A stretch of 11,063 nt of DNA from assembly GCA_023267515.1 (NCBI GenBank), contig JAHFNF010000022.1:1-11063 (forward strand), written 5' to 3'. The translations under genes and the position numbers were made by a program. This document shows positions 1 to 7,531 of this stretch, one piece after another. The first letter of the stretch is position 1. Each line of letters opens with the position of its first letter. The notes under the pieces were generated by a model. That model did no database searches, was not told the DNA's origin, and saw only the letters and a list, made by a program, of their open reading frames with translations. This DNA is from Candidatus Nomurabacteria bacterium. GTDB lineage: Bacteria; Patescibacteriota; Minisyncoccia; Phycocordibacterales; UBA9973.

Positions 1-2021
1 ATGGCGATCCGATCGTGGATCCTAGAATGGATATAGTACTCGGTTCTTTTTGGATGACAAAGTTTGTGGACGGTGAAAAAGGCGAGGGGCAATATTTTGC
101 TAATCCAAACCATGCGGTAACCACTTATGAATTTGGCGCCGTATCTCTTCGAGCCAAAATAAAAGTTTTAGCCACTGATACACCAAAATATAAAAATTTT
201 GAAGGGAAAGTCTTTGAGACTTCTGTCGGACGATTACTTTTCAACAGCATCTTGCCAAATGATTTTACCTTTGTGAACGAAGAAATGAATCAAAAACGTC
301 TTTCTTCTTTGGTTGACGAGCTCATAATGCACTACGGTATTGATGAGACTCCGGCCATTTTAGATAAAATCAAAAACTTCGGGTATAAGTATTCCACTGT
401 CTCGGGCACTACTTGGGGTATTGATAATGTGCAAGTGCCCCCTGAGAAGAAAAAAATAGTAGAAAACGGCAGAGCCTCCGAGGAGCAAGTAATAAAAGAA
501 TGGAATGATGGTCTCTTGTCCGAAGAAGAAAAGTATCAAAAAATTATTGAGATTTGGACACTAGCAAAAAAAGAAATTGAAAAAGTATTACCTGGAACAC
601 TTGATAAAAATGGTTCCACTTATGACCTTTTCACTTCTGGTGCTAGAGGTACCGTGACGAGCTTGATTCAGATGACTGGGATGAAAGGTCTTATTCAAAA
701 CAACCAAGGACGCACCCTAGAATTCCCGATTATCCCATCATACAAAGAAGGTCTTTCGCCGATTGAGTACTTTATTACGACGCACGGCGCTCGTAAAGGA
801 GCATCGGATACCGCGCTCAACACCGCGAAGGCTGGATACTTGACTCGCCGCTTGGTGGACGTGGCGCAAGATGTCGTCGTTACCGAGGAAGATTGTGGCA
901 CAAAAGAAGGTAAAATCGTAAGCAAAGAAAACATTTCCGGAATTGAAATCTCACTCTCTAAAAATATTCGTGGCCGAGTATTGGCTGGAGACCTCAAAGA
1001 TAAAGAGGGTAAGACTGTCTACAAGAAGGGATTTTTAGTAACAAAAGAGGAAGCGCAAAAAATAGAAAACCAAGGATTCACGGAAGTATTTGTGCGTTCC
1101 CCTCTCACCTGTAAAACTATTCACGGTATTTGCCAGCAATGCTATGGACTAGATCTAGGTAGAAACCACCTAGTGGATTTGGGAGAAGCGGTAGGAATAA
1201 TCGCGGCGCAAGCTATCGGCGAGCCAGGAACCCAGCTAACACTCCGCACTTTCCACGCCGGAGGAGTCGCAGGTACGGACATTACTGCCGGCTTGCCGCG
1301 CGTTGAAGAAATTTTTGAACGCAGAATCCCAAAGAATGCGGCAGTGGTTTCTGAGACAGACGGTGAAATATTGGAGATTAAAAGCAAAGATGATAAAGAA
1401 AAAATAATCAAAGTGCTCTCTGACACCAAGCTAGACGGCAAAGCAAATGAGATAGAATATATTGCTCCTTTCAGGAGAATCCCTATCGTCAAAGTAGGAG
1501 ATAAAGTGAAAAAAGGCGAACTTTTGACGGACGGTTCAGCGGATATTGCTGAAATATTCAAACACGGTGATAAAGAAATGGCGGAGGAATATATCATTAG
1601 AGAAATAAATAAGGTTTACGAATTACAAAGCGCTTCCATTTCCCGAAAGCATACTGAAATAATTATTCGTCAGATGTTTTCTCGCCGAAAGATAAAAGTT
1701 GCCGGCGATACAAACTTCTCGCCTGGGGACGTGGTTGAAAATACAGCCTTGATAGAAGAAAATCAAAGAGTGGCAAAAATCAAAGGAGCAGAAGCGAAAG
1801 CAGAAATAATAGTGTTGGGTATTACCGAAGTTTCTTTACGAACCAAGAGCTGGTTGTCCGCCGCATCATTCCAAAATACGAACCGGGTTCTTATAGAAAA
1901 CGCTATTAAAGGCGGAGTAGATTCACTACGAGGTCTTAAAGAAAATGTAATTATCGGAAGGCTTATACCGGCAGGTACCGGTTTTAGAAAGGCGCCGGTA
2001 GCTCCCGGGGTAGAGGAATAA
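1..2021 (+). CDS. rpoC: DNA-directed RNA polymerase subunit beta' (C-terminal part, 5' truncated by window)
   Basis: This is the largest subunit of RNA polymerase, which with beta forms the catalytic cleft. The reading frame (codons starting at base 3) is open to the window edge and begins with GDPIVDPRMDIVLG, so the first GTG and ATG are internal; the active-site NADFDGD lies upstream of the window. Visible landmarks are the bridge helix region (THGARKG...DTALNTAKAGYLTRRLVDVAQD), four zinc-ligand cysteines with codons at 894, 1110, 1131 and 1140 (DCGT and CKTIHGICQQC), and the trigger loop (AAQAIGEPGTQLTLRTFHAGG). The trigger loop runs straight into TAGLPRVEEIFERR, so the large insertion E. 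coli carries there (SI3) is absent. The C-terminus has the conserved LRGLKENVIIGRLIPAGTGF and stops about 12 residues later. dnaG follows after 4 nt, so co-transcription is likely. The identification is secure. Confidence 0.98.
   Translation, partial: GDPIVDPRMDIVLGSFWMTKFVDGEKGEGQYFANPNHAVTTYEFGAVSLRAKIKVLATDTPKYKNFEGKVFETSVGRLLFNSILPNDFTFVNEEMNQKRLSSLVDELIMHYGIDETPAILDKIKNFGYKYSTVSGTTWGIDNVQVPPEKKKIVENGRASEEQVIKEWNDGLLSEEEKYQKIIEIWTLAKKEIEKVLPGTLDKNGSTYDLFTSGARGTVTSLIQMTGMKGLIQNNQGRTLEFPIIPSYKEGLSPIEYFITTHGARKGASDTALNTAKAGYLTRRLVDVAQDVVVTEEDCGTKEGKIVSKENISGIEISLSKNIRGRVLAGDLKDKEGKTVYKKGFLVTKEEAQKIENQGFTEVFVRSPLTCKTIHGICQQCYGLDLGRNHLVDLGEAVGIIAAQAIGEPGTQLTLRTFHAGGVAGTDITAGLPRVEEIFERRIPKNAAVVSETDGEILEIKSKDDKEKIIKVLSDTKLDGKANEIEYIAPFRRIPIVKVGDKVKKGELLTDGSADIAEIFKHGDKEMAEEYIIREINKVYELQSASISRKHTEIIIRQMFSRRKIKVAGDTNFSPGDVVENTALIEENQRVAKIKGAEAKAEIIVLGITEVSLRTKSWLSAASFQNTNRVLIENAIKGGVDSLRGLKENVIIGRLIPAGTGFRKAPVAPGVEE
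2012..2018 (+). promoter_or_regulatory. Shine-Dalgarno sequence of dnaG
   Basis: AGAGGAA lies inside the last codons of rpoC, 7 nt before the dnaG ATG at 2026. It is the clearest ribosome binding site in the window and fixes the dnaG start. Most other starts here lack anything comparable. Confidence 0.7.
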
Positions 2022-2025
2022 AAAT

Positions 2026-3771
2026 ATGATCTCTCCAGTGCAAAAAATCAAGGAGAGGCTTTCAATTCAAGATGTAGTCTCTTCCTATATAAAGTTAGAA
2101 AAAGCTGGGACAAACTTGAAGGCCAAGTGCCCGTTCCACAACGAGAAAACTCCGTCGTTTTTTATCTCTCCTGATAGAGGCGGGTACTATTGCTTTGGTT
2201 GTGGCGCGAAAGGGGATATTTTTACTTTTGTTCAAGAGTTTGAAGGGCTTGATTTCAGAGGGGCTTTGAAGCTCTTGGCGGACCGAGCCGGAGTACCACT
2301 TGGCGAATATAGTCCTATGGACAAGAAGAATCAGAGTGAAAAAGAGAAGTTGTACATAATAATGGAAGAAGCAACGGATTATTATTCTGCAAACTTGGCA
2401 GGCTTTAAAGAAGCGCAAACGTATTTAAAATCACGCGGATTGGAAGAAAAAACAGTGCAAGATTTTAGAATTGGTTTTGCGAAAGATGACTGGCGGGATC
2501 TTTATAATTACCTTAAATCTAAAAATTATAGCGATAGAGAGATAGAACTTGCGGGACTGGCCAAGAAACCAGATGTGGAAAATAAAAATATGTATGACAG
2601 ATTTAGGAATAGAATAATGTTTCCGATTGCAGATTCTAGCGGCCGAGTAATAGCTTTTTCTGGTCGGATTTTTACGGACGATGGAAAATCGGCGAAGTAT
2701 CTCAATAGTCCAGAGACGCCTATTTTTAGTAAATCCTCTGTGCTTTATGGCATAGACAAAGCGAAGGACTCAATTCGAAAAAATAATTTTTCCATTTTGG
2801 TAGAGGGGCAAATGGATTTAATACTTTCTCATCAAGCAGGATTTAGAAATACAGTGGCCACTTCCGGCACAGCACTATCAGATTCGGTTGTCTCCAAGGA
2901 AAATGCAGTCAGTAACTTAGGGCTTTTAAGGAGGCTTTCTGGAAATATAGTTTTAGCTTTTGATGCTGATTCGGCAGGGCTTTCTGCATCAGACAGAGCA
3001 GGGAGGATCGCTCTATCTATCGGTATGGATGTAAAAAGTGCAATACTACCTGAAGGAGTGGATCCAGCAGACCTTATATTGAAAAGCGGGGCTGATGCCT
3101 GGAAAGAAGCAGTTAGAAATTCAAAGCACATTATTTTGTTTCTACTAGAAAAGGCGATAAAAGCAGCAAAGGGTGATGAACGAAAAGCGAATAAAGAAAT
3201 CAGAGAAAAGATTTTGCCGTATGTTGCCGCGCTAGACAGCTCAATTGAGAAATCCCATTTTATTAAAAAAATCAGCGATGCGTCTGGCGTACCAGAGGTG
3301 GCGCTCGTAGAGGATTTAAAAAAAGTAGAGCAATTAAATAAAGAAGAAAAAAGGGAAATAAATGAAGCGGAAGAGAATCAAAGTAAAATGTTTAGGAAAG
3401 ATTACATAGAACGAAGACTTTTAGGTATTGCATTTTGGCAGGAAAAAATAAAAGAGCCGAAAATAGATCCAAGGTCAATTTTTGATAAATTCAAAGATAC
3501 AATAGATCATTATAAGGATTTTAAAGAAGATTTAATATTTGAGGCAGAGGTTTTCTATGCCAATAATGAAAACTTGCCCAGTGATGTAGATGAGATGCTT
3601 TCTAACCTAGATGAAGAATATTTAAATGAAGATTTAGCCAAAAAAATGAAAGAGCTCCACTTTGCCCAGGAAGAAAAGAATAAAGATAAGGAAGCCCTAA
3701 TTTTAAAAGCAATAGATGAAATAGTGAAGAAAAGGGAAAGTATTAAAAGCGTTCGTTTTAATAAAAAATAA
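2026..3771 (+). CDS. dnaG: DNA primase DnaG
   Basis: This primase makes the RNA primers for leading- and lagging-strand synthesis and works with the replicative helicase. At 581 aa it matches the usual bacterial length. The N-terminal CHC2 zinc-binding domain (about residues 1-95) has ligands C35, H38, C56 and C59. The RNA polymerase core contains [10 protein letters not shown] (192-201). The TOPRIM domain has the catalytic Glu260 (LVEGQMD) and the metal-binding acidic pair D313/D315 (AFDAD). The stretch between SGTA and FDAD is about nine residues longer than in E. coli DnaG, judged by eye. The C-terminal region (about 370-581) is charged and helical, as expected for the helicase-binding domain, but is not recognisable by motif. 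The gene starts 4 nt after rpoC behind a good Shine-Dalgarno sequence and ends 1 nt before rpoD. Confidence 0.97.
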   Translation: MISPVQKIKERLSIQDVVSSYIKLEKAGTNLKAKCPFHNEKTPSFFISPDRGGYYCFGCGAKGDIFTFVQEFEGLDFRGALKLLADRAGVPLGEYSPMDKKNQSEKEKLYIIMEEATDYYSANLAGFKEAQTYLKSRGLEEKTVQDFRIGFAKDDWRDLYNYLKSKNYSDREIELAGLAKKPDVENKNMYDRFRNRIMFPIADSSGRVIAFSGRIFTDDGKSAKYLNSPETPIFSKSSVLYGIDKAKDSIRKNNFSILVEGQMDLILSHQAGFRNTVATSGTALSDSVVSKENAVSNLGLLRRLSGNIVLAFDADSAGLSASDRAGRIALSIGMDVKSAILPEGVDPADLILKSGADAWKEAVRNSKHIILFLLEKAIKAAKGDERKANKEIREKILPYVAALDSSIEKSHFIKKISDASGVPEVALVEDLKKVEQLNKEEKREINEAEENQSKMFRKDYIERRLLGIAFWQEKIKEPKIDPRSIFDKFKDTIDHYKDFKEDLIFEAEVFYANNENLPSDVDEMLSNLDEEYLNEDLAKKMKELHFAQEEKNKDKEALILKAIDEIVKKRESIKSVRFNKK

Positions 3772-3772
3772 A

Positions 3773-3809
3773 ATGAAAAAGAAAAAAACAAAAATGAAAA
3801 AGAAAAAAA
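3773..3809 (+). repeat. 21-bp-period direct repeat at the rpoD start
   Basis: The 16-base block ATGAAAAAGAAAAAAA occurs at 3773-3788 and again at 3794-3809, in frame and 21 bases apart. It duplicates both the start codon and the first lysines (MKKKK...MKKKK). This creates two candidate starts and long A tracts that could support slippage. Confidence 0.8.
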
Positions 3810-4963
3810 ATATCCGAAAACCCAAAGTTTCTAAGAAAAAAAGCAAAAAAAAGATTCCAAAAAAGGTACCAGTAAAAAAGATGTCCTCAGTAGAGAAAAA
3901 AGCTGAGGCCCTTGATCATAGAGCGAACGAACTTATAGAAAAGGGGAGGAAGCGTGGATTTATTACTTACGACGAAATATTAAAGACTTTCCCAGACGTG
4001 GAGAATAATATTCTATTTTTAGACGAGCTTTATGACAAGTTTAGCATTGCTGGTATTGATGTGCTGGAAGGGGGTAACTTGCTTGATTTAGATAGCCTTG
4101 CTAGTGATAAAGATCTGAACAAATCTGCCTTGCACGACTCTATTCAGATGTATTTAAAAGAAATTGGGCAATACCCACTAATATACGCAGCCGAAGAAAA
4201 AGAGCTTGCTAGGCGTATTGAAAAGGGTGATTTGGAAGCAAAGAATTTACTTGCCAGAGCAAACTTGCGCCTTGTAGTTTCTATTGCCAAGAAATATGTG
4301 GGTCGGAGCGCAGATCTTACCCTACTAGACTTAATTCAAGAGGGGAATTTGGGGCTTTTCAAAGCGGTTGAAAAATTTGATTGGACAAAAGGATTCAAGT
4401 TTTCCACTTACGCGACCTGGTGGATACGTCAATCTATTACTCGCGCCTTAGCTGACCAATCTCGCACTATTCGTATACCGGTGCATATGGTGGAGACAAT
4501 TTCAAAATACAAACAGGTGCATAGACGTCTCAGTCAAGATTTAGGACGAGAGCCACTCTCGGAGGAGATTGCAACCGAGATGGGTATTGACGTTGAGAAA
4601 GTGCATACGATTGAAAATATTTCTCAAGAAACAATCTCTCTTGAACAACCAGTAGGAGATGAAGATGATAAATCAACATTGGAAAACTTTATTCCAGATG
4701 AAAAGATTTTGCGTCCCGATCAAGAGTCCTCTCGTCGTATTTTGGCCGACCAAATCCGCTCTGTCTTAGATGAACTTAATCCAAAAGAGCGTAAGATTTT
4801 AGAAATGCGTTACGGACTGACTGACGGTATTCAGCACACTTTGGAGCGAGTAGGAGAAGAATTTGGAGTGACACGTGAGCGTATTCGGCAAATTGAAGCG
4901 AAAGTGCACGACAAACTCCGCGAACACGAAAAAATCGCCCGCCTAAAGAACTATTTTGACTAG
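3773..4963 (+). CDS. rpoD: Primary RNA polymerase sigma factor (sigma-70 family)
   Basis: This is the housekeeping sigma factor that directs RNA polymerase to promoters. The 396 residues read as a Lys-rich tail (1-43), a region 1.1-like segment (about 50-98), region 1.2 (120-153, [13 protein letters not shown]), region 2 (160-230, including [16 protein letters not shown] and [14 protein letters not shown]), region 3 (238-315) and region 4 (330-395). The helix-turn-helix is [10 protein letters not shown] (366-375). By alignment with E. coli sigma-70, Q220 and T223 correspond to the -10 readers, and H238/E241 to the pair that contacts the extended -10 TG. The presence of regions 1.1 and 1.2 and the strong conservation argue for a primary rather than an alternative sigma. 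The ATG lies 1 nt after the dnaG stop (TAA-A-ATG) with no Shine-Dalgarno sequence, which suggests translational coupling. A second in-frame ATG at 3794 is also possible. Confidence 0.95.
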   Translation: MKKKKTKMKKKKNIRKPKVSKKKSKKKIPKKVPVKKMSSVEKKAEALDHRANELIEKGRKRGFITYDEILKTFPDVENNILFLDELYDKFSIAGIDVLEGGNLLDLDSLASDKDLNKSALHDSIQMYLKEIGQYPLIYAAEEKELARRIEKGDLEAKNLLARANLRLVVSIAKKYVGRSADLTLLDLIQEGNLGLFKAVEKFDWTKGFKFSTYATWWIRQSITRALADQSRTIRIPVHMVETISKYKQVHRRLSQDLGREPLSEEIATEMGIDVEKVHTIENISQETISLEQPVGDEDDKSTLENFIPDEKILRPDQESSRRILADQIRSVLDELNPKERKILEMRYGLTDGIQHTLERVGEEFGVTRERIRQIEAKVHDKLREHEKIARLKNYFD

Positions 4964-5014
4964 TGAGGAGCATTTAAAAGCTTGCTTTTATAATGTCCGA
5001 ACGAAGTCAAAATA
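4952..5014. terminator. Nested inverted repeat between convergent genes; possible bidirectional terminator
   Basis: A perfect 10-bp inverted repeat (TATTTTGACT at 4952-4961, AGTCAAAATA at 5005-5014) encloses a second small hairpin, TAAAAG-CTTG-CTTTTA (4975-4990). The left arm includes the end of the rpoD coding sequence and the first base of its stop codon. The element sits exactly where rpoD and the minus-strand thiol oxidoreductase gene converge. Neither strand has a clean GC-rich stem followed by a U tract, so it is not a textbook intrinsic terminator. The symmetry is directly visible; the terminator role is inferred from position. Confidence 0.4.
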
Positions 5015-5040
5015 TTGTACCCAGTTATACTTCGATTAAT

Positions 5041-5802
5041 TTATTTTAACGCTTTTTCTATTTTTGGAGTGACCATTGAAAGTGGCTCAGCGCCATCAAT
5101 AGTGGCGACTACTTTGTTGTCACGAAGGATAAATCCTTTTGGGGTGCCATTTACGCCGGCTGTGGTGCCCTCACTTGCAGAGTCTGCTACCGCCTTAGTG
5201 TATTTTCCTGAATCAAGGCACTGGTTGAATGTCGTTTCATTTAGTCCCAAAATTTTAGCAAAAGATTTTAGGTTTGGATCTGAAAATGCTCCTTGATTTT
5301 CCCCACTTTGGTGATTAAAAAGATAATCGTGGTATTCCCAGAATTTTTGCTGATCCTCGGCGCACCTGGCTGCCTCGGCAGCGTGGGTGGATTCTTCGCC
5401 CAAGAATGCATAATCTCTATATATAAATTTTATTTTCCCTTCGTTAACGTAATTATTTCTCAAGGGAGTTTCTACTTCTTTAACAAATTTTCCGCAAAAC
5501 GGGCATTGGAAGTCCTCGTACAATATCACGCTAACCCTAGCGCTATTGCTACCCATTGTTCTACCTCCATCCATTGCTATTGAAGGCGGTTTGACGGTTG
5601 ACCCGTCAGTTACAGTGTCGGGGGTCGTCGTAGTGACTTTATCTTGGGTAGGAAGTACTGATCCACTCGCTTTTAACCAGGAAAAACCTAATAAAATAGA
5701 ACCAGCGATTAAAACCCCTGATATTAATACTGCCGTAGGTAAACTGAGCTCTTTTTGCCCCTTTTTCCCTGATTCCACCATTGTTTTTTCTATATCTTCC
5801 AT
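5041..5802 (-). CDS. Membrane-anchored DsbA-like thiol:disulfide oxidoreductase
   Basis: This is a thioredoxin-fold protein of the DsbA/BdbD-like group (Thioredoxin_4 type), 253 aa. A short charged cytoplasmic N-terminus is followed by one membrane segment (about 23-43), a Ser/Thr/Pro-rich linker (about 45-85) and the catalytic domain. The active site is C100-P-F-C103 in YEDFQCPFCGKF. The cis-proline loop is GTPKGF with P221. C147 and C195 could form the second structural disulfide seen in some relatives. The predicted orientation places the active site outside the membrane, where it would introduce or isomerise disulfides in exported proteins. No partner quinone reductase (DsbB or VKOR type) is visible nearby. 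The gene stands alone, converging on rpoD and divergent from the DUF378 gene. No Shine-Dalgarno sequence precedes the ATG, and the exact substrate is unknown. Confidence 0.88.
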   Translation of the reverse strand: MEDIEKTMVESGKKGQKELSLPTAVLISGVLIAGSILLGFSWLKASGSVLPTQDKVTTTTPDTVTDGSTVKPPSIAMDGGRTMGSNSARVSVILYEDFQCPFCGKFVKEVETPLRNNYVNEGKIKFIYRDYAFLGEESTHAAEAARCAEDQQKFWEYHDYLFNHQSGENQGAFSDPNLKSFAKILGLNETTFNQCLDSGKYTKAVADSASEGTTAGVNGTPKGFILRDNKVVATIDGAEPLSMVTPKIEKALK

Positions 5803-5843
5803 TTTTTTGTTATGTTATACCTAATAATAGTTATGCACTTGCC

Positions 5844-5852
5844 ATTATAACA
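5844..5852 (-). promoter_or_regulatory. Extended -10 promoter for the DsbA-like gene
   Basis: Read on the minus strand this is TG-T-TATAAT, a perfect extended -10. No convincing -35 lies 16-18 bp upstream. The start site would be near 5837, giving a leader of about 34 nt. A weaker TATAAC at 5819-5814 (minus) would instead give a leader of about 5 nt. Confidence 0.55.
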
Positions 5853-5865
5853 TAATTTTTACCTA

Positions 5866-5874
5866 TGCTATAAT
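5866..5874 (+). promoter_or_regulatory. Extended -10 promoter for the DUF378-type gene
   Basis: TG-C-TATAAT is a perfect extended -10 with no clear -35. It predicts a start near 5881 and a leader of about 66 nt before the ATG at 5947. An alternative TAAAAT at 5935-5940 would put the start exactly on the ATG. The element lies back to back with the minus-strand extended -10 at 5844-5852. Confidence 0.5.
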
Positions 5875-5909
5875 TATGGAGTTAAAGGTCTTTTTATTAA
5901 TTAATCTGT

Positions 5910-5933
5910 CCTGGGATAAAACCTGGGGCGAAA
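5910..5933 (+). repeat. Imperfect 12-bp tandem repeat in the leader of the DUF378-type gene
   Basis: CCTGGGATAAAA (5910-5921) is followed directly by CCTGGGGCGAAA (5922-5933), with 9 of 12 positions identical. It is a GC-rich patch in an otherwise AT-rich leader, preceded by the palindrome ATTAATTAAT (5896-5905). I do not recognise it as a known riboswitch, and its function is unknown. Confidence 0.5.
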
Positions 5934-5946
5934 TTAAAATAATATT

Positions 5947-6198
5947 ATGCACATGCATAAAAGTGCTGCAAGTAAAATCGCTTGCGTCCTAGTTGTTATC
6001 GGAGGAATTAACTGGGGATTAGTGGGTTTGGGTATGCTTATGGGTAAGATGGGTGGTTGGAATATCGTAAATATGCTTTTAGGCTCTATGCCTACACTTG
6101 AGGGGATAGTCTATGTTCTCGTGGGTATCTCAGCTGTGATGATGACGCTAGAACATAAAGGAAGTAAAATGGCTGGTACGGAAGGAAAAATGATGTAA
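5947..6198 (+). CDS. Small DUF378-family membrane protein
   Basis: This 83-residue integral membrane protein has two hydrophobic segments, about residues 9-32 (ending in the family-type motif GGINWGLVG) and about 42-66 (LLGS...LEGIVYVLVGISAVMM), with a short charged tail. The GGINWGLVG motif and the two-helix layout match the DUF378 (YuzA-like) family, which is common in bacteria and has no established function. Two in-frame ATGs (5947 and 5953) start the frame (MHMHK), and no Shine-Dalgarno sequence is visible before either. The gene appears monocistronic, with its own promoter region upstream and a strong terminator 15 nt after the stop. Confidence 0.85.
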   Translation: MHMHKSAASKIACVLVVIGGINWGLVGLGMLMGKMGGWNIVNMLLGSMPTLEGIVYVLVGISAVMMTLEHKGSKMAGTEGKMM

Positions 6199-6212
6199 AA
6201 ATTTTGTTTACA

Positions 6213-6253
6213 CAAACAGCTCTAACGGCGACGTTAGAGCTGTTTGCTTTTTT
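6213..6253 (+). terminator. Strong intrinsic terminator after the DUF378-type gene
   Basis: A perfect 15-bp stem (6213-6227 paired with 6232-6246) is capped by the GNRA-type tetraloop GCGA (6228-6231) and followed by six T residues (6248-6253). It lies 15 nt after the stop codon. It is the only textbook intrinsic terminator found in the window. Confidence 0.92.
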
Positions 6254-6272
6254 GTCCAGAAACTGTTATACT
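6244..6272 (+). promoter_or_regulatory. Promoter of the glycosyltransferase operon, overlapping the terminator
   Basis: A -35-like TTGCTT (6244-6249) and TG-T-TATACT (6264-6272, -10 hexamer 6267-6272) are separated by 17 bp. The -35 lies in the 3' arm and T tract of the preceding terminator. The predicted start near 6279 leaves only about 7 nt before the ATG at 6286. Confidence 0.6.
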
Positions 6273-6285
6273 GACGCTTACAAAT

Positions 6286-7530
6286 ATGCCTTCATTTTCA
6301 AGCGCAATATTTTATATATTGACCTTTCTGGCTGTCTATGTGCAGGTTTTTTTCTTGATTACTTTTTTTGAGAATCGCAAGAATATAGTAAAAAGAAGCG
6401 GAACTATGCATCTGAAAAATTATCCAGAAGTGACTATTATTGTGCCGTGTTGGAATGAAGAGAGTACTGTAAAAAAAACAATTCAATCGCTTTTTCATCT
6501 TAGTTATCCAAAAGATAAATTGAAAATATTTCTTGTAAACGACGGCTCTACTGACAACACAATGAGCGTATTATCTAGTTTTGCATCACACGAAAACGTA
6601 AAAGTTTTTAATAAGGAAAATGGAGGTAAATATACCGCTATCAACCTCGGCCTAGAAAGCACCGAAACAGAATTTGTCGGTTGTTTGGACGCTGATTCGT
6701 TTGTCCATCCTGAATCTTTGAAAAGAATAATGAGTTATTTTGAGATTGACCAGAGTGCTATGGCTGTCGCCCCTTCCATCATAGTAAATACACCGATGAG
6801 CATTATTCAGCGCGCGCAAAAAGCAGAGTATGATATGGCTGTTTATGTGAAGAAAATGCTCGGCTTTCTAGGCGCTATCCACGTGACACCTGGACCATTT
6901 ACTATTTTTCGCAAAAAAGTTTTTGATGATTTAGGTCCGTATCGCCACGCCCACAATACAGAAGATATGGAAATAGCATTCAGAATGCAGAAAAATCACT
7001 ATAAAATAGAACAGTGCAACGATGCCTACGTATATACTAATGCGCCCAAAACTGTCGGCAAGCTCTTTCGTCAACGCTTGCGTTGGATATATGGCTTTCT
7101 CAATAATACAATTGATTATCGTGAGCTTATACTCAAAAGAAAATACGGCAATTTCTCACTTTTTACCGTGCCCTCCGGCATTATATCTGTGCTAGCGGCA
7201 CTTTATTTGTTTTCCAGGCTTGCTTATAATTTAGGGCATTTTATTTACTCTAAATTAAATCAAATAAGAGTTGTCGGTATTCAAAATATCTCAGCCTCCA
7301 GCCATTTTAGTTTTTTTTATATAGATACAAAGACCCTACTCTTTGTCACAATTTTTCTTTACGCTTCTGTTATATTTTCAATGGTACTCGGACGTAAAAT
7401 GGCTCACGGGAAAACAGCCTTTTCACTAAATATGGCATATTTTTTTGTAATTTTTTCTGTGATAGCGCCATTTTGGATTATCAAAGCAATTTTTAATACT
7501 CTGACTTCCAAGAGTCCAGCTTGGCGGTAA
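6286..7530 (+). CDS. Family 2 glycosyltransferase, processive membrane type
   Basis: This 414-residue membrane glycosyltransferase resembles cellulose, poly-GlcNAc and hyaluronan synthases. It has one N-terminal membrane segment (about 8-28) and a GT-A catalytic domain starting at VTIIVPCWNEES. The domain carries VNDGSTDNT (84-92), the metal/nucleotide-sugar motif DAD (135-137), the acceptor-site TED (225-227) and Q-R-L-R-W (263-267), the QxxRW signature of processive enzymes. Three C-terminal membrane segments follow (about 294-312, 350-368 and 383-402). It probably polymerises or transfers sugars at the membrane for an exported glycan; the sugar cannot be told from sequence. The ATG at 6286 is preferred over a TTG at 6244, which lies inside the terminator hairpin and upstream of the predicted promoter. 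No Shine-Dalgarno sequence is present. The next gene starts 1 nt after the stop. Confidence 0.9.
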   Translation: MPSFSSAIFYILTFLAVYVQVFFLITFFENRKNIVKRSGTMHLKNYPEVTIIVPCWNEESTVKKTIQSLFHLSYPKDKLKIFLVNDGSTDNTMSVLSSFASHENVKVFNKENGGKYTAINLGLESTETEFVGCLDADSFVHPESLKRIMSYFEIDQSAMAVAPSIIVNTPMSIIQRAQKAEYDMAVYVKKMLGFLGAIHVTPGPFTIFRKKVFDDLGPYRHAHNTEDMEIAFRMQKNHYKIEQCNDAYVYTNAPKTVGKLFRQRLRWIYGFLNNTIDYRELILKRKYGNFSLFTVPSGIISVLAALYLFSRLAYNLGHFIYSKLNQIRVVGIQNISASSHFSFFYIDTKTLLFVTIFLYASVIFSMVLGRKMAHGKTAFSLNMAYFFVIFSVIAPFWIIKAIFNTLTSKSPAWR

Positions 7531-7531
7531 T

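Noticed and set aside
15..17. GTG as a start codon of the beta' gene
   Set aside because: The frame is open to the left edge and the residues before it (GDPIV) already match conserved beta' sequence, so this is an internal valine.
695..1597. Long minus-strand open frames inside rpoC
   Set aside because: They are antisense to highly conserved beta' sequence, have Ser/Pro-rich low-complexity translations and no recognisable motif.
5015..5824. Plus-strand open frames opposite the DsbA-like gene
   Set aside because: They are shadows of a well-supported gene with CPFC and cis-Pro motifs on the other strand and have no domain features.
5881..5946. Riboswitch in the leader of the DUF378-type gene
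   Set aside because: No stable helix architecture was seen, and the CCTGGG repeats are direct, not inverted. Kept only as a repeat.
6244..6285. TTG start giving a 14-residue longer glycosyltransferase
   Set aside because: It lies in the 3' arm of a strong terminator and upstream of the predicted transcript start. The ATG at 6286 begins a natural membrane-anchor sequence.
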